Assembly (NCBI GenBank): GCA_900542835.1
Contig: UQPB01000009.1
Coordinates: 1 to 64,000, forward strand
Length of the DNA stretch: 64,000 nucleotides
Direction: 5' to 3'
DNA from: an uncultured Pelosinus sp.
GTDB lineage: Bacteria > Bacillota > Negativicutes > Sporomusales > Acetonemataceae
Made by a program: the position numbers and the translations under genes
Notes under the pieces: generated by a model
What the model was told of the DNA's origin: nothing
The model's database searches: none
What the model saw: only the letters and a program-made list of their open reading frames with translations
In this document: positions 47,067-55,628 of the stretch, one piece after another
How positions within the stretch are numbered: the first letter of the stretch is position 1
Layout: each line of letters begins with the position of its first letter

Positions 47067-47388
47067 CGGCCACCACCTCCCGGCATTCCAGTCTTAAAAA
47101 CGCATGCTTTTCTTCCCCATCAATAGGCGGCCCGATCTGCTCAAAAATGCGGCCGCCGTATTGAATCCGGTCCGACACCGCCACATCGCGGCGATAGCGA
47201 ATAATGATGCGGTGTAAAATTTCGGGCGTCAGCTGCTCATATTGGTCTACCGTCTTGGCGGTCAACGCCATGATCTTAGCCCAAACAGTAGCTCGCTTCA
47301 TATAAATCGTTTCATAGCCGCCCTGATCGTCCGGCACCTGGGTTTCCTTCAGCAAGATGCAACGGCAGTTCAGTTCTCCTGGGTTCAT
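47050..47388 (-). CDS. Head closure protein (SPP1 gp16-like)
   Basis: The 112-residue protein begins NPGELNCRCILLKETQVPDD and contains VWAKIMALTAKTVDQYEQ and IRYRRDVAVSDRIQYGGR, which are typical of phage head-tail adaptors of the gp16 family. It plugs the portal after DNA packaging. AGGTGATGAT precedes ATG 47388. Confidence 0.87.
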   Translation of the reverse strand: MNPGELNCRCILLKETQVPDDQGGYETIYMKRATVWAKIMALTAKTVDQYEQLTPEILHRIIIRYRRDVAVSDRIQYGGRIFEQIGPPIDGEEKHAFLRLECREVVADAAGN

Positions 47389-47396
47389 ATCATCAC

Positions 47397-47663
47397 CTAC
47401 CAGAGATGCGCGCGATATGGAGAAAGAAGGACATACACCACATTTGGAATATCCTCGCCCGCGCGCTGTTCATAAAAATGTCCGATTAAAATCAGCAAGG
47501 CTTGTTTAATGGGAGTTGGCGTTTCACTCGGCAGCGGCGCTTGCAGATAGTTTTCTGAGTGAGATATCGCTGCGGAAAGCAAAGCGGTGAGAAGGGAATT
47601 TTCCTCCTCACCGTCAATGCGCAGGTACTCCTTTATTTCCGTTAGTGTCAGCGGCTCAGCCAT
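47397..47663 (-). CDS. Head-tail connector (gp6/gp15-like)
   Basis: The 88-residue protein opens with LTLTEIKEYLRIDGEEENSL, the connector signature, and then LLTALLSAAISHSENYL. It ends LLSPYRAHLW, as in gp6-like adaptors. It binds the portal ring. Its start overlaps the preceding gene by 8 bases. Confidence 0.87.
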   Translation of the reverse strand: MAEPLTLTEIKEYLRIDGEEENSLLTALLSAAISHSENYLQAPLPSETPTPIKQALLILIGHFYEQRAGEDIPNVVYVLLSPYRAHLW

Positions 47664-47874
47664 CGGTTGGTTCCATAAGGCCCGCGGCTTTTAGCTTGGC
47701 CAGAAGCAAGTTCAAGTCCGTCACCAGTCCCGCTATGGTAGTCGCCGTACTATCAGCCTGAAACGCGGCTGGCGTAAAAAGGCCCACCACCTGCCCGCCT
47801 GCTACAAGTTCCAGGGTGCCGCCAATTACAGTTTTTTCTCCGCCTTGCTCCGTATAGTTTTTGACGCTGCTCAT
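47656..47874 (-). CDS. Head fibre-like protein
   Basis: The 72-residue protein (KNYTEQGGEKTVIGGTLEL, QADSTATTIAGLVTDLNLLL) matches short head fibre/decoration proteins found right after the capsid gene in Firmicutes phages. It probably trimerises through its C-terminal helix. AGGTGAGCAACG precedes ATG 47874. Confidence 0.75.
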   Translation of the reverse strand: MSSVKNYTEQGGEKTVIGGTLELVAGGQVVGLFTPAAFQADSTATTIAGLVTDLNLLLAKLKAAGLMEPTDG

Positions 47875-47884
47875 CGTTGCTCAC

Positions 47885-49081
47885 CTACGCTTTCATTTGC
47901 AGCACTTTGACGGCTTCGGCAAGAATCAGCTTGCCGTCGACACGCTGAGTGGCCTTGAAGCCCACCTGCCCGGTTGCCGCATAGAGTTCGTTAAGCCGCT
48001 GGAAGGCTCTGCCCTGGCGGTCCGCCACCCAGTAGTAGCTGAAATCGCCAAAGGCGATAGTTTTTGCCGCCGCCGCGATGGCTGGAACATAAGCGGAGGT
48101 CTTCAGCGGACGGTTTAAGATAGTATCCGGCTGGCCCGCGGTCACCGAAGGCTGCCAAAGGTACTGGCCGTTCCCGTCTTTCAGCTTGCGGATGGACTTG
48201 ACGGTCGCGTCATTGGTGACGAATACGGCATTCTTGCGGTACGGCGATTTCAGGGAGTAGAACAGGTCCATGATTTCGTCGATAGTGATGGCCGAAGCGC
48301 TGGCAGTCGTGATTCCCACTCCGGCACCGCCGGTGGCATTAAAAATACCGGTAGGTTTTCCGGTTCCGTCGCCGACAAAGAAGGCTTCCTCCTCTTTCGC
48401 GCCAATGCGCCGGCCAAACTCCTTGGCAATGTATTGCTCCAGATTAAACACACTATCGTTTAAGAGTTCCTCCGATACCTTGATCATGGTGGCCAGCTTG
48501 TAGGCTCCAATGGAAACCTGACCAAAGGCATCGTCCGACTCGGAGATTGCGCCTTCTTCGTCCACCCAGGAAGCAGTTCCCTTGGTGGCCACTACCGGAA
48601 TTTTGCGATCCCCCGAGGAAGTGGTAATGATCGTAGCCAGTTGCCGGAAAATGTTTTCTTCCTGCAGGGCTTCTACGAGAGTGCGCTCAAATTCATCCGG
48701 CACCAGGTAACCGCCTTCCGAGTCCGTGCCGACTTGCAGGGCATTTTGCACATCAAAGCTGTTTTTGTTCTTCATCGCCTTCCAAAAGGCCGCTTTGTAT
48801 TCGCTGGACGCCCGGCAGGTTTTTTCTGTCTCCTGATGCTGGCTGGGTTTGTTCGTAATGGCGGTTGAGGTTGGCTTGGACAGTTCGAGATCCAGAACTG
48901 CTTGGCGTTCCAGGCGGTCGATTTCTTTACCCAAGCTCACAACATCGGCTTCCATCTTTTCATAGGTAGCCGTGTCTTCGGCTGACAGCAGACCATTTTC
49001 ATTTCGCCGGGAATCTAAAAAAGCTTTGGCGCTGTCCCAAAGCTTGGCGCGTTTCTCGCGCAGTTCCAATATTTTATTCAT
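47885..49081 (-). CDS. Major capsid protein, HK97 family
   Basis: The 398-residue protein has an N-terminal coiled-coil scaffold region (to about residue 110), followed by the HK97 fold markers GGYLVPDEFERTLVEALQEE, VVATKGTASWVDEEGAI, FVGDGTGKPTGIFNATGG and the C-terminal FKATQRVDGKLILAEAV. GGGAGGCACTGGAT precedes ATG 49081. The N-terminal part is probably removed by the protease encoded just upstream. Confidence 0.94.
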   Translation of the reverse strand: MNKILELREKRAKLWDSAKAFLDSRRNENGLLSAEDTATYEKMEADVVSLGKEIDRLERQAVLDLELSKPTSTAITNKPSQHQETEKTCRASSEYKAAFWKAMKNKNSFDVQNALQVGTDSEGGYLVPDEFERTLVEALQEENIFRQLATIITTSSGDRKIPVVATKGTASWVDEEGAISESDDAFGQVSIGAYKLATMIKVSEELLNDSVFNLEQYIAKEFGRRIGAKEEEAFFVGDGTGKPTGIFNATGGAGVGITTASASAITIDEIMDLFYSLKSPYRKNAVFVTNDATVKSIRKLKDGNGQYLWQPSVTAGQPDTILNRPLKTSAYVPAIAAAAKTIAFGDFSYYWVADRQGRAFQRLNELYAATGQVGFKATQRVDGKLILAEAVKVLQMKA

Positions 49082-49102
49082 ATCCAGTGCCTCCCTGTTT
49101 TT

Positions 49103-49795
49103 TTATTTCAAGAGTTCAAGTCGTGTGAGAAGTTCTTTGTGCGGCGTCCCCGCCAATGCAGCCGGTGACTTCTCTTTATCCTTGGGAAGCTTCCGCAAAA
49201 AGGCATTGGTGACGGTTAGGCGGTCAAAAATAAAACCCTCTGCCGCATCCTGTGCATCAGGCGCGTAGAGGATTTTATCGGCAAAGCCTAGTTCCACTGC
49301 CTTTTGCGCACTGAACCAGGTTTCCGCGTCCATCATATTTGAGATTTTGCCGCGCGGCAGGCCGGTCCGCTGTTCATAGGCGTTGATGATGCTTTCCTTG
49401 ACCTCGTTCAGCAGCTTAATGCCGCTTGCGAGATCAGCCGCTTCCCCAAAGACTACCGTGGCTGGATTATGGATCATCATCATGGCTACTGGCGACATCA
49501 CGATTTCATCGCCAGCCATGGCGATTACCGATGCGGCGCTGGCCGCGATGCCGTCAATTTTGACGGTGACCTTGCTTTCATACTCCTTGAGCATGGTGTA
49601 GATCTGGCTGGCCGCAAACACATCCCCGCCCGGAGAATTTAGCCAAACCGCGATGTCACCAGCAGCTGCCGTAAGCTCAGCCTTGAATTTTTTCGGCGTG
49701 ATGTCATCGTCAAACCAGCTGTCTTGGGCGATGTAGCCGTCAAAATACAAGGTGCGGCCGTCCGCGTTTTTTACCCAGTTCCAAAATTTCTTCAT
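49103..49795 (-). CDS. Head maturation protease, ClpP-like
   Basis: The 230-residue serine peptidase shows VWLNSPGGDVFAASQIY, the nucleophile Ser in DGIAASAASVIAMAG (near residue 89), His in AMMMIHNPATVV and the QKAVELGFADKIL strand. It acts on the capsid scaffold during prohead maturation. ATG 49795 overlaps the portal stop, so the two are translationally coupled. Confidence 0.93.
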   Translation of the reverse strand: MKKFWNWVKNADGRTLYFDGYIAQDSWFDDDITPKKFKAELTAAAGDIAVWLNSPGGDVFAASQIYTMLKEYESKVTVKIDGIAASAASVIAMAGDEIVMSPVAMMMIHNPATVVFGEAADLASGIKLLNEVKESIINAYEQRTGLPRGKISNMMDAETWFSAQKAVELGFADKILYAPDAQDAAEGFIFDRLTVTNAFLRKLPKDKEKSPAALAGTPHKELLTRLELLK

Positions 49796-51030
49796 TTGCT
49801 TCCCTCCATTCCCTTTGCATTCTTTTGGGCAAAGACCCCTGCGTCAGCCAGCTTGGTCATGTTGCCGTTGATGAGATACAAGTCTCCGCCCAATTCTGCT
49901 GGTATCCGGTTGAGATTTTCCAGTTCGCGGATGTCGTTGCTGGATAGCCAACCGTTTTGCCTGCCTACGGCGTAGCCGTTCATCCGGCTCTGGTAGTCGC
50001 CGCGGAGCAGCCCATCAACGTTGAATTTTACGAAGTACTGCCGCTTTTCGCTTTCGCTGAACAAGGCTCGCTGCATGGCTTCTTCCCATCGCACCACCCA
50101 CGGGTCCAGGGTATACATGACAAATTCCAAGGACTGCTGCTCAATGTTGGAGAAGCTGGATTTATCCAGATCGCCGATCATGTGGGGCGGAATGCGAAAG
50201 ATGCGGGCAATCTCGTTGATCTGGAATTTGCGCGTCTCTAAAAACTGCGCCTGCTCTGGCGGTATGCCGATGCTTTGAAACTTCATGCCTTCTTCCAGTA
50301 CCGCCACCCGGTGGGCATTGCCGCTGCCCTGGTACACCGCGTTCCAGCTTTCCCGGATTCGCGCCGGATCTTTAACCACGCCGGGATGCTCTAAAACACC
50401 GCCTGGATTGGCCCCATTAGCAAAGAACTTAGCCCCGTATTCTTCGGTGGCAATAGCCATGCCGATAGCGTTCTTGGCCATGGCGATCGGTGAATAGCCG
50501 ATAAGGCCGTCAAAGCCAAGCCCTGGAATGTGGAGAACTTCGTAATTGCGCAATAAAAATGTCTGTCCATCTTTTTCGTATTGGTAGTACAGAATTCCCT
50601 GATCGTTCCGGTTGACCAGCATTTTGTTTGGAAGCAACGGATACAAACCGACCACTTTTCCCCGACCATCCCGGATGATCTGCGCATAGGCATTGCCCCA
50701 TAACAAAAGATGCCCCATCAGTGTTTCGCGAAACACGAATGAGGTCATCTCTGGATTTGGCTCGCTGTGGAGCAGGTAGTATATTGGATGGTCCATAGCT
50801 TTTTCTTTGCCGTTGGTTGTATAACGATAAGTGTGCATCGGCAGCGAAGCGATGGTTTCCGCCAGGATTCTGACGCAGGCATAGACCGCCGTGGTCTGCA
50901 GCGCCGTTCGTTCATTGACTGTCTTGCCGCTGGAACTTGCGCCAAAAAAAAAGCTGTAGGCGCTACCCCAAAAGCTATTTTGCGGGCTGGCTCTTGTTTG
51001 AAAAACTCTTGATATAAATGGGATTTTCAT
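49792..51030 (-). CDS. Portal protein, HK97 family
   Basis: The 412-residue protein has VYACVRILAETIASLPMHTY, LLLWGNAYAQIIRDGRGKV, IPPHMIGDLDKSSFSNIEQQ and the closing NMTKLADAG region, all typical of HK97-type portals. AGGAGGTGACTC precedes ATG 51030. It forms the dodecameric DNA gateway. It is separated from its usual neighbour, the large terminase, by an inserted two-gene cassette. Confidence 0.93.
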   Translation of the reverse strand: MKIPFISRVFQTRASPQNSFWGSAYSFFFGASSSGKTVNERTALQTTAVYACVRILAETIASLPMHTYRYTTNGKEKAMDHPIYYLLHSEPNPEMTSFVFRETLMGHLLLWGNAYAQIIRDGRGKVVGLYPLLPNKMLVNRNDQGILYYQYEKDGQTFLLRNYEVLHIPGLGFDGLIGYSPIAMAKNAIGMAIATEEYGAKFFANGANPGGVLEHPGVVKDPARIRESWNAVYQGSGNAHRVAVLEEGMKFQSIGIPPEQAQFLETRKFQINEIARIFRIPPHMIGDLDKSSFSNIEQQSLEFVMYTLDPWVVRWEEAMQRALFSESEKRQYFVKFNVDGLLRGDYQSRMNGYAVGRQNGWLSSNDIRELENLNRIPAELGGDLYLINGNMTKLADAGVFAQKNAKGMEGSK

Positions 51031-51053
51031 GAGTCACCTCCTGAAAATGAGCA

Positions 51054-51085
51054 TAAAAAAAGCACCTACTCAACATAGATGCTTT
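51054..51085 (-). terminator. Intrinsic terminator of the two-gene moron
   Basis: On the minus strand AAGCATC and GGTGCTT form a 7-bp stem with one G-U pair around an 11-base loop, followed directly by TTTTTTT. It lies 11 nt after the stop of the 207-residue gene and just before the portal gene. It closes the inserted cassette. Confidence 0.8.
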
Positions 51086-51096
51086 CAAATAAAACC

Positions 51097-51720
51097 CTAA
51101 GCAATATTATTACATATGGAAAATTCCTTAAGCGTATATTCCAAATCTGTAATAAAATTCGTCTGTGAGTCGAGATATTTCTGATATTCTAACTCGTTAA
51201 TATGACCTTCTTTACGCAACAAATCTTCAGCGATACATAAGAGATTGTATATTAGATTTGAATTATTAAAAATGTATGTGATAAACGAAAGTTTCCCGCA
51301 GTGCGTGGCATAATGCCTACTACGGCGAAGTTCCTGTAAAATCGGCTCATCGCTCTTATTAATCAGACTTTTTTCCTTTAATGTCTCTATATGCTTCTTG
51401 TACTTTTTGGTAGTAACTCCAGCATTGATATTACGTTTAGTAATATCCCAACATTCTAAAGCATGTGCAATTCTGTGAAATAAATCATTAACAAACCCAT
51501 AAACAGAATATGAAATCATTGTCATTTCAGATTCCAAAGTTGCATTCGGCCTAATAAAACCAAAGTTAAGGGCGTTCATATAGTAGTATTGATTATTAAA
51601 AATACGATGAATAGAGTTATATTTCCAAATAAAATCATTAATGCGGAAAAAGTATGTACTTTTCATCCATACTACATTTGCGAGATTTTCCTCTAAGGTT
51701 TTTGGTGCATAGTTCACCAT
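51097..51720 (-). CDS. Moron protein with Rx4H motif (HEPN-like)
   Basis: The 207-residue protein is helical and AT-rich in codon use, unlike the flanking portal and terminase genes. A Leu/Arg-rich helix is followed by RRSRHYATHCGKL, where RHYATH gives the R-x4-H spacing of HEPN ribonucleases. The rest (YSVYGFVNDLFHRIAHALEC, LIYNLLCIAEDLLRK) is amphipathic helix. No signal peptide is present. The gene starts 14 nt after its partner and shares its promoter and terminator. An RNase toxin or exclusion factor is a reasonable guess; no known family was recognised. Confidence 0.65.
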   Translation of the reverse strand: MVNYAPKTLEENLANVVWMKSTYFFRINDFIWKYNSIHRIFNNQYYYMNALNFGFIRPNATLESEMTMISYSVYGFVNDLFHRIAHALECWDITKRNINAGVTTKKYKKHIETLKEKSLINKSDEPILQELRRSRHYATHCGKLSFITYIFNNSNLIYNLLCIAEDLLRKEGHINELEYQKYLDSQTNFITDLEYTLKEFSICNNIA

Positions 51721-51734
51721 AATATCCCCTCCCT

Positions 51735-52307
51735 CTATTCTTGCTCGTCATTGTGTAAAAATCGCTCTTTATACTCAATAATTTTTTCAGATACTTCGTC
51801 CCAAATAGAAACGACGCTAGTTGCTTTATCAACTGTAAACACCTTCCCATATGATCGCTGATTATCAACTTTCATTTGGTTAAAATTTGCAGCAAATTGT
51901 TCCACATAATTATGCGGCCAATTTATATCAGTACATCTCTGCTCCAGCATGCTATAGTCTACATTTTCATGTGCGTTCTGCAAGTATAAAAATGCACTAA
52001 TAATTTTATGTGGCACTAAGTCCCGATTAAAAGCCCATTTAGGAATTTTACCAAGCGCTTTTGCAAAATATTTTTCTTCAACATTTTCCGCTACGTTATT
52101 ATTCTCACTGTCTCCCACGATCTTCTTTGATGCTTCAGCAAATGTGTTCGACACATATAACCGCATCATTTTTTCAAGAACTTCCGATGCCGTTTCATGC
52201 TTAATTTCAAGCGCTAGTTTAAACATACGTAACGTTTCAGAATCTATTTCTTCTGTAAATTCTTCAAAATATCCGACTCGAACTTTAATTTTATTCATAT
52301 CTTCCAT
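51735..52307 (-). CDS. Moron regulator-like protein, possible antitoxin
   Basis: The 190-residue protein follows AGGAGGCGATGAT. Its N-terminal 60 residues (KVRVGYFEEFTEEIDSETLR then MFKLALEIKHETASEVLEKM) could be a ribbon-helix-helix-type DNA-binding domain. The acidic remainder includes a possible coiled region and ends HNDEQE. Palindromic TACTTATAAGTA copies overlap its own promoter, suggesting autoregulation. Together with the HEPN-like partner this resembles a toxin-antitoxin pair, but the fold is not proved. Confidence 0.6.
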   Translation of the reverse strand: MEDMNKIKVRVGYFEEFTEEIDSETLRMFKLALEIKHETASEVLEKMMRLYVSNTFAEASKKIVGDSENNNVAENVEEKYFAKALGKIPKWAFNRDLVPHKIISAFLYLQNAHENVDYSMLEQRCTDINWPHNYVEQFAANFNQMKVDNQRSYGKVFTVDKATSVVSIWDEVSEKIIEYKERFLHNDEQE

Positions 52308-52318
52308 ATCATCGCCTC

Positions 52319-52396
52319 CTTATAAGTATATTACCATACTTATAAGTACTTAATCAATACTTAGATACTTTTTCACTTGCGTTTTTCTTATAAGTA
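52319..52396 (-). promoter_or_regulatory. Moron promoter with repeated TACTTATAAGTA operators
   Basis: On the minus strand TTGATT (52357-52352) and TAATAT (52333-52328) are 18 nt apart. A perfect 12-bp palindrome TACTTATAAGTA (52337-52348) lies in the spacer. Ten-base copies occur at 52319-52328, next to the -10 box and ribosome-binding site, and at 52387-52396 upstream. An imperfect copy lies near 52357-52369. The layout fits repression by a dimeric DNA-binding protein. Confidence 0.75.
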
Positions 52397-52421
52397 CGTG
52401 CAGCACTTATTTCACAAGAAA

Positions 52422-54014
52422 CTACAGTACCAAAATTCCTCTCCCGTCATATACGCTGGCATCACTTTTATTTCTTATTGATCGGTCAAGCGCCATAATG
52501 GCGGCGACAATTCCGTCAATCTTTTCTACAGACTTTTCCTTGTCCGGCTTGATGTTTCCAGCAGGGTCCTGGCGCATGACCACATTCTGCGCCATCCATT
52601 TGAGGACAGGGTTTCCGCCATGATTGATGCTGCCTTCCATCAGCAGCTTATAGAGTTCCTTGGATGGCGGAGACATATCCTTGTAGCCTTGTCCGAACGG
52701 AACAACCGTAAATCCCATATCCTCCAGGTTCTGCACCATCTGCGTTGCGTTCCAGCGGTCATAGGCGATTTTCCTGATATGGTATTTCTCGCCTAGCTCC
52801 TCTATGAACTTTTCAATAAAACCGTAGTGGATGACGTTGCCTTCGGTGGTCTGGATATAGCCCTGCAGTTCCCACACATCGTAAAGCACATGATCACGGC
52901 GACACCGCAGCTCCAAAGTATCCTTCGGCAGCCAAAAGAACGGAAGCACGACGTACTTTTCATCCTCCGTTCGCGGCGGAAATACCAGGACAAAAGCGGT
53001 GATATCCGAAGTGCTTGAAAGGTCAAGCCCGCCGTAGCACTCTCTGCCATGGAGAGAATCCATGTCGAGGGTAAGATCTCCCCGGCAGTAGATATGCTCC
53101 GGAATCCAGCACACGGTTGCCGATGTCCAGATATTCAAGCGGAGCTGTTTAAACACATTTTCTTCCGCGGGGTTTTCCAGCGCGTTTTTATAGGCTTCGC
53201 GGACACGCTCTACGGAGATGGTATGCCCGAGGGATGGGTTTGCCTTGTACCAGTTGGCTTCATCATTCCAATCATCCTGTTCGGTCAGCCCATATACAAC
53301 CGGATAAAACGTGCTGTCTTTTTTGCGGCCGGCCTTGATATCCAGCGCTTTGGCGTGCAATTCATAGCAAATGCTGTTCTTATCATTTCCTGCTGTGGTT
53401 ATGATGAAGAACAGCGGCTGCTCACGGGCATCGCCGGAACCTTTGGTCAGAACATCATACAGCCTGCGGTCCGGCTGGGCGTGAATTTCGTCAAAAACAA
53501 GGCCGGACACGTTAAGGCCGTGCTTGGTTCCCGTTTCCGCCGAAAGCACCTGGTAAAACCCGGCATTGGAATAGTTCACGATGCGCTTGGTGGCGGCGGC
53601 AATCTTCGACCGTTTGAGCAAAGCCGGCGACATCTGCACCATCTGCTTGGCCACGTCGAACACAATGGAAGCCTGCGACCTGTCGCAAGCGGCGCCGTAC
53701 ACTTCGGCGCTGGGTTCGTTGTCGGCATACAAAAGATACAGGGCAATGGCGGCTGCGAGTTCCGACTTTCCCTGTTTTTTCGGTATTTCAATATAGGCGG
53801 TAAGAAACTGCCGTTTGCCGTTTTCACCGACGATGCCGAAAAGATCCCGGACGATCTGCTCCTGCCAAGGCAATAGCAGAAACTTCTTTCCCGCCCACTT
53901 GCCTTTGGTGTGACAGAGATTTTCAATGAAGGCAACCGCCCGGTCAGCCTTTGCTTTGTTATAACGGGAAGTTGCAAGCATGAATGAAGAAGGCGTGTAG
54001 TGGTACGGCATCAT
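52422..54014 (-). CDS. terL: Terminase large subunit
   Basis: The 530-residue packaging motor has an ATPase domain with Walker A-like IPKKQGKSELAAAIAL, Walker B GLVFDEIHAQ and coupling FFIITTAGND. The nuclease domain carries the Asp in GLDLSSTSDITAFV, and the C-terminal KPDKEKSVEKIDGIVAAIMA is typical of Terminase_1. ATG 54014 overlaps the stop of the small subunit. It cuts and translocates phage DNA. Confidence 0.95.
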   Translation of the reverse strand: MMPYHYTPSSFMLATSRYNKAKADRAVAFIENLCHTKGKWAGKKFLLLPWQEQIVRDLFGIVGENGKRQFLTAYIEIPKKQGKSELAAAIALYLLYADNEPSAEVYGAACDRSQASIVFDVAKQMVQMSPALLKRSKIAAATKRIVNYSNAGFYQVLSAETGTKHGLNVSGLVFDEIHAQPDRRLYDVLTKGSGDAREQPLFFIITTAGNDKNSICYELHAKALDIKAGRKKDSTFYPVVYGLTEQDDWNDEANWYKANPSLGHTISVERVREAYKNALENPAEENVFKQLRLNIWTSATVCWIPEHIYCRGDLTLDMDSLHGRECYGGLDLSSTSDITAFVLVFPPRTEDEKYVVLPFFWLPKDTLELRCRRDHVLYDVWELQGYIQTTEGNVIHYGFIEKFIEELGEKYHIRKIAYDRWNATQMVQNLEDMGFTVVPFGQGYKDMSPPSKELYKLLMEGSINHGGNPVLKWMAQNVVMRQDPAGNIKPDKEKSVEKIDGIVAAIMALDRSIRNKSDASVYDGRGILVL

Positions 54015-54484
54015 TCACCGCCTCCCAGCAGTTGCTCCATCTCGTCTGTTGGATCAACAGAGCCTTCGCCTGCCGCAATTCTACTTCTGGCCGAGGGTGT
54101 AAGGCCGAACTGCTCGCAGAATTTCAGCATGATCTTTAGGTTTGTCTGGGCGATGGACACCTGCGGCACCTGCTGCAGATAGCCGTTGGGAGTGCGGATC
54201 ATTGTACCGTGCTGGGTGATAAATTCTTCGGCTTCCTTCCAGCGGGCATACGCCTGGCAATACCCCGCGAAAGCCGCCATATCCATTTCCGTCATCAGTC
54301 CCATCTGCTCTAAAAGCTTGCCCATGCGTTTCCATTCTTTTTTTGCTTCTTCTTCCAGCCACGAAGGACAGCGCGGGGCTTTTTTATTAGGCTTTGGTTC
54401 ATTTTTGTTCAGCGACCGTCTGCCCGGATTACCTTCCAGTTCCTTAAGAGCGGTCGGTTTTGGTTTTCTTCCTCTCTGCGCCAT
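54011..54484 (-). CDS. terS: Terminase small subunit, P27 family
   Basis: The 157-residue protein begins QRGRKPKPTALKELEGNPG, the P27 signature, and contains ATG-coupled helices with MDMAAFAGYCQAYARWKEAE and a C-terminal LGLTPSAR-type motif (FGLTPSARSRIA). It binds the packaging site and directs the large subunit. GGAGGTGAGGGGCTT precedes ATG 54484. A strong terminator lies just upstream, so the late operon may begin here or depend on antitermination. Confidence 0.92.
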   Translation of the reverse strand: MAQRGRKPKPTALKELEGNPGRRSLNKNEPKPNKKAPRCPSWLEEEAKKEWKRMGKLLEQMGLMTEMDMAAFAGYCQAYARWKEAEEFITQHGTMIRTPNGYLQQVPQVSIAQTNLKIMLKFCEQFGLTPSARSRIAAGEGSVDPTDEMEQLLGGGE

Positions 54485-54520
54485 AAGCCCCTCACCTCCT
54501 CTTATCAGCTTTCATGGCAT

Positions 54521-54546
54521 GAAAAAAAGACCTCCGAAGAAGTCTT
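54521..54546 (-). terminator. UUCG-loop terminator between early genes and the terminase
   Basis: The minus strand gives AAGACTTC-TTCG-GAGGTCTT: an 8-bp stem with one G-U pair closed by a UUCG tetraloop with a C-G closing pair, followed by TTTTTC. This is a textbook intrinsic terminator. It separates the accessory/early block from the packaging genes. Confidence 0.85.
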
Positions 54547-54601
54547 GTGTCTAGTTGTACGAGAAACAGCCCCCGCAAGGGCCGCATCTCAATATGCTAT
54601 T

Positions 54602-54820
54602 TCAGTCTATCTTTTTGCACAAATCCTCGCCGTAAACCACGCTCAGGCTACCGCCGTTGTCCCAGGAAACCATAATGCTGCCAAGGTCGTCCACGCCGTT
54701 TACCGTTCCGTGAGTGCCAATGGGCGGCGCCTGTTCGTCATTCATACGCGCAAGCTCAACCCTTGTGCCGGCGGGATACTGTTTGCGCAGCCGCTCGACA
54801 ATTTCTCTTTTAACAAGCAT
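54602..54820 (-). CDS. DUF4314 phage protein
   Basis: ATG 54820 is preferred (GGAGG with 8-nt spacing), giving 72 residues. The protein has the SH3-like DUF4314 pattern: IVERLRKQYPAGTRVELARM, GTHGTVNGVDDLGSIMVSWD and LSVVYGEDLCKKID. Such genes are common before the terminase genes of Firmicutes phages. Function is unknown. Confidence 0.85.
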   Translation of the reverse strand: MLVKREIVERLRKQYPAGTRVELARMNDEQAPPIGTHGTVNGVDDLGSIMVSWDNGGSLSVVYGEDLCKKID

Positions 54821-55628
54821 CGCCATCCTCCTCGCACGGTTTTTGTTTTTTGGCCAGCAATCGGGCCTTATGCTTTTCCTCCTCCGCCGGGGTGCGGAAA
54901 GCGGCGCTGCCGGAAAGGCGGGCCAGCAGGACTTTTCGGGTCTTTTTGAAAGCGTCGCCGCTCATCCCCAGCCGAAGCAGCCAGGTTCGCATGACGTATT
55001 TGGGGTTGTCCTCTTGGGCGGGTTTGAAGGATGAGTACTTAAGCTTTCTGGCATTCTCATTCATGCAAGCCGCCAGGTCAAGAAAAGCCGCCATTTCATC
55101 CGATGTCGGATTATCTTTTAACAGCTTGATAGCCAGAGTATGCTTTTCAAAGTTCATTTCCAGGCCAAGGGAACGCTGTGACTCAACATCAGTCCAGGCC
55201 GTTTTAAAGGAATTTAGGTCCTCCATCGGTCTTTGATGCAAGTCCTCGGCCAAATTTGTGTCGATCAGTGGCTCCGTCAGACCAAAGGCGCTGACAAGCA
55301 AGTGCTGCTTGCTGGCGAGCATGTTGATCAAATTTCGCAGGCTCGCCGCCGTGTGGCCTTCCAGCGGCAATTCTACCGCATATCCAAAAAGCGGCAGTTC
55401 CTCCCGCCCGATTGGCTCTGGCTCTTCGGCTGTCTCAGTCTGGGGTTGGCTCAATACTTCTTCGGCGGAATACTCGCGGCCGGTTTGATCTCTGACTACG
55501 CCATGGCGGTCGATTAGGAAGTTTCCCGCTTCGCAATGGATTTCATACGCGCAGCTTGGCACGCCAAGATAGTTTGCTTTGACTCCCCATTTTGTTTCCA
55601 GCGCCTGCACCAGTTCTTTGCGAGTCAC
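54810..55628 (-). CDS. Phage protein of unknown function, 272 residues
   Basis: GTG 55628 overlaps the upstream stop (GTGA), giving 272 residues starting VTRKELVQALETKWGV. The N-terminal ~65 residues form a small alpha/beta domain (YEIHCEAGNFLIDRHGVVRD); a Glu/Pro linker leads to a helical second domain (AASLRNLINMLASKQHLL, LDLAACMNENARKLKY). Homologues occur in many Firmicutes prophages beside DUF4314 genes, without a known role. Confidence 0.75.
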   Translation of the reverse strand: MTRKELVQALETKWGVKANYLGVPSCAYEIHCEAGNFLIDRHGVVRDQTGREYSAEEVLSQPQTETAEEPEPIGREELPLFGYAVELPLEGHTAASLRNLINMLASKQHLLVSAFGLTEPLIDTNLAEDLHQRPMEDLNSFKTAWTDVESQRSLGLEMNFEKHTLAIKLLKDNPTSDEMAAFLDLAACMNENARKLKYSSFKPAQEDNPKYVMRTWLLRLGMSGDAFKKTRKVLLARLSGSAAFRTPAEEEKHKARLLAKKQKPCEEDGDAC

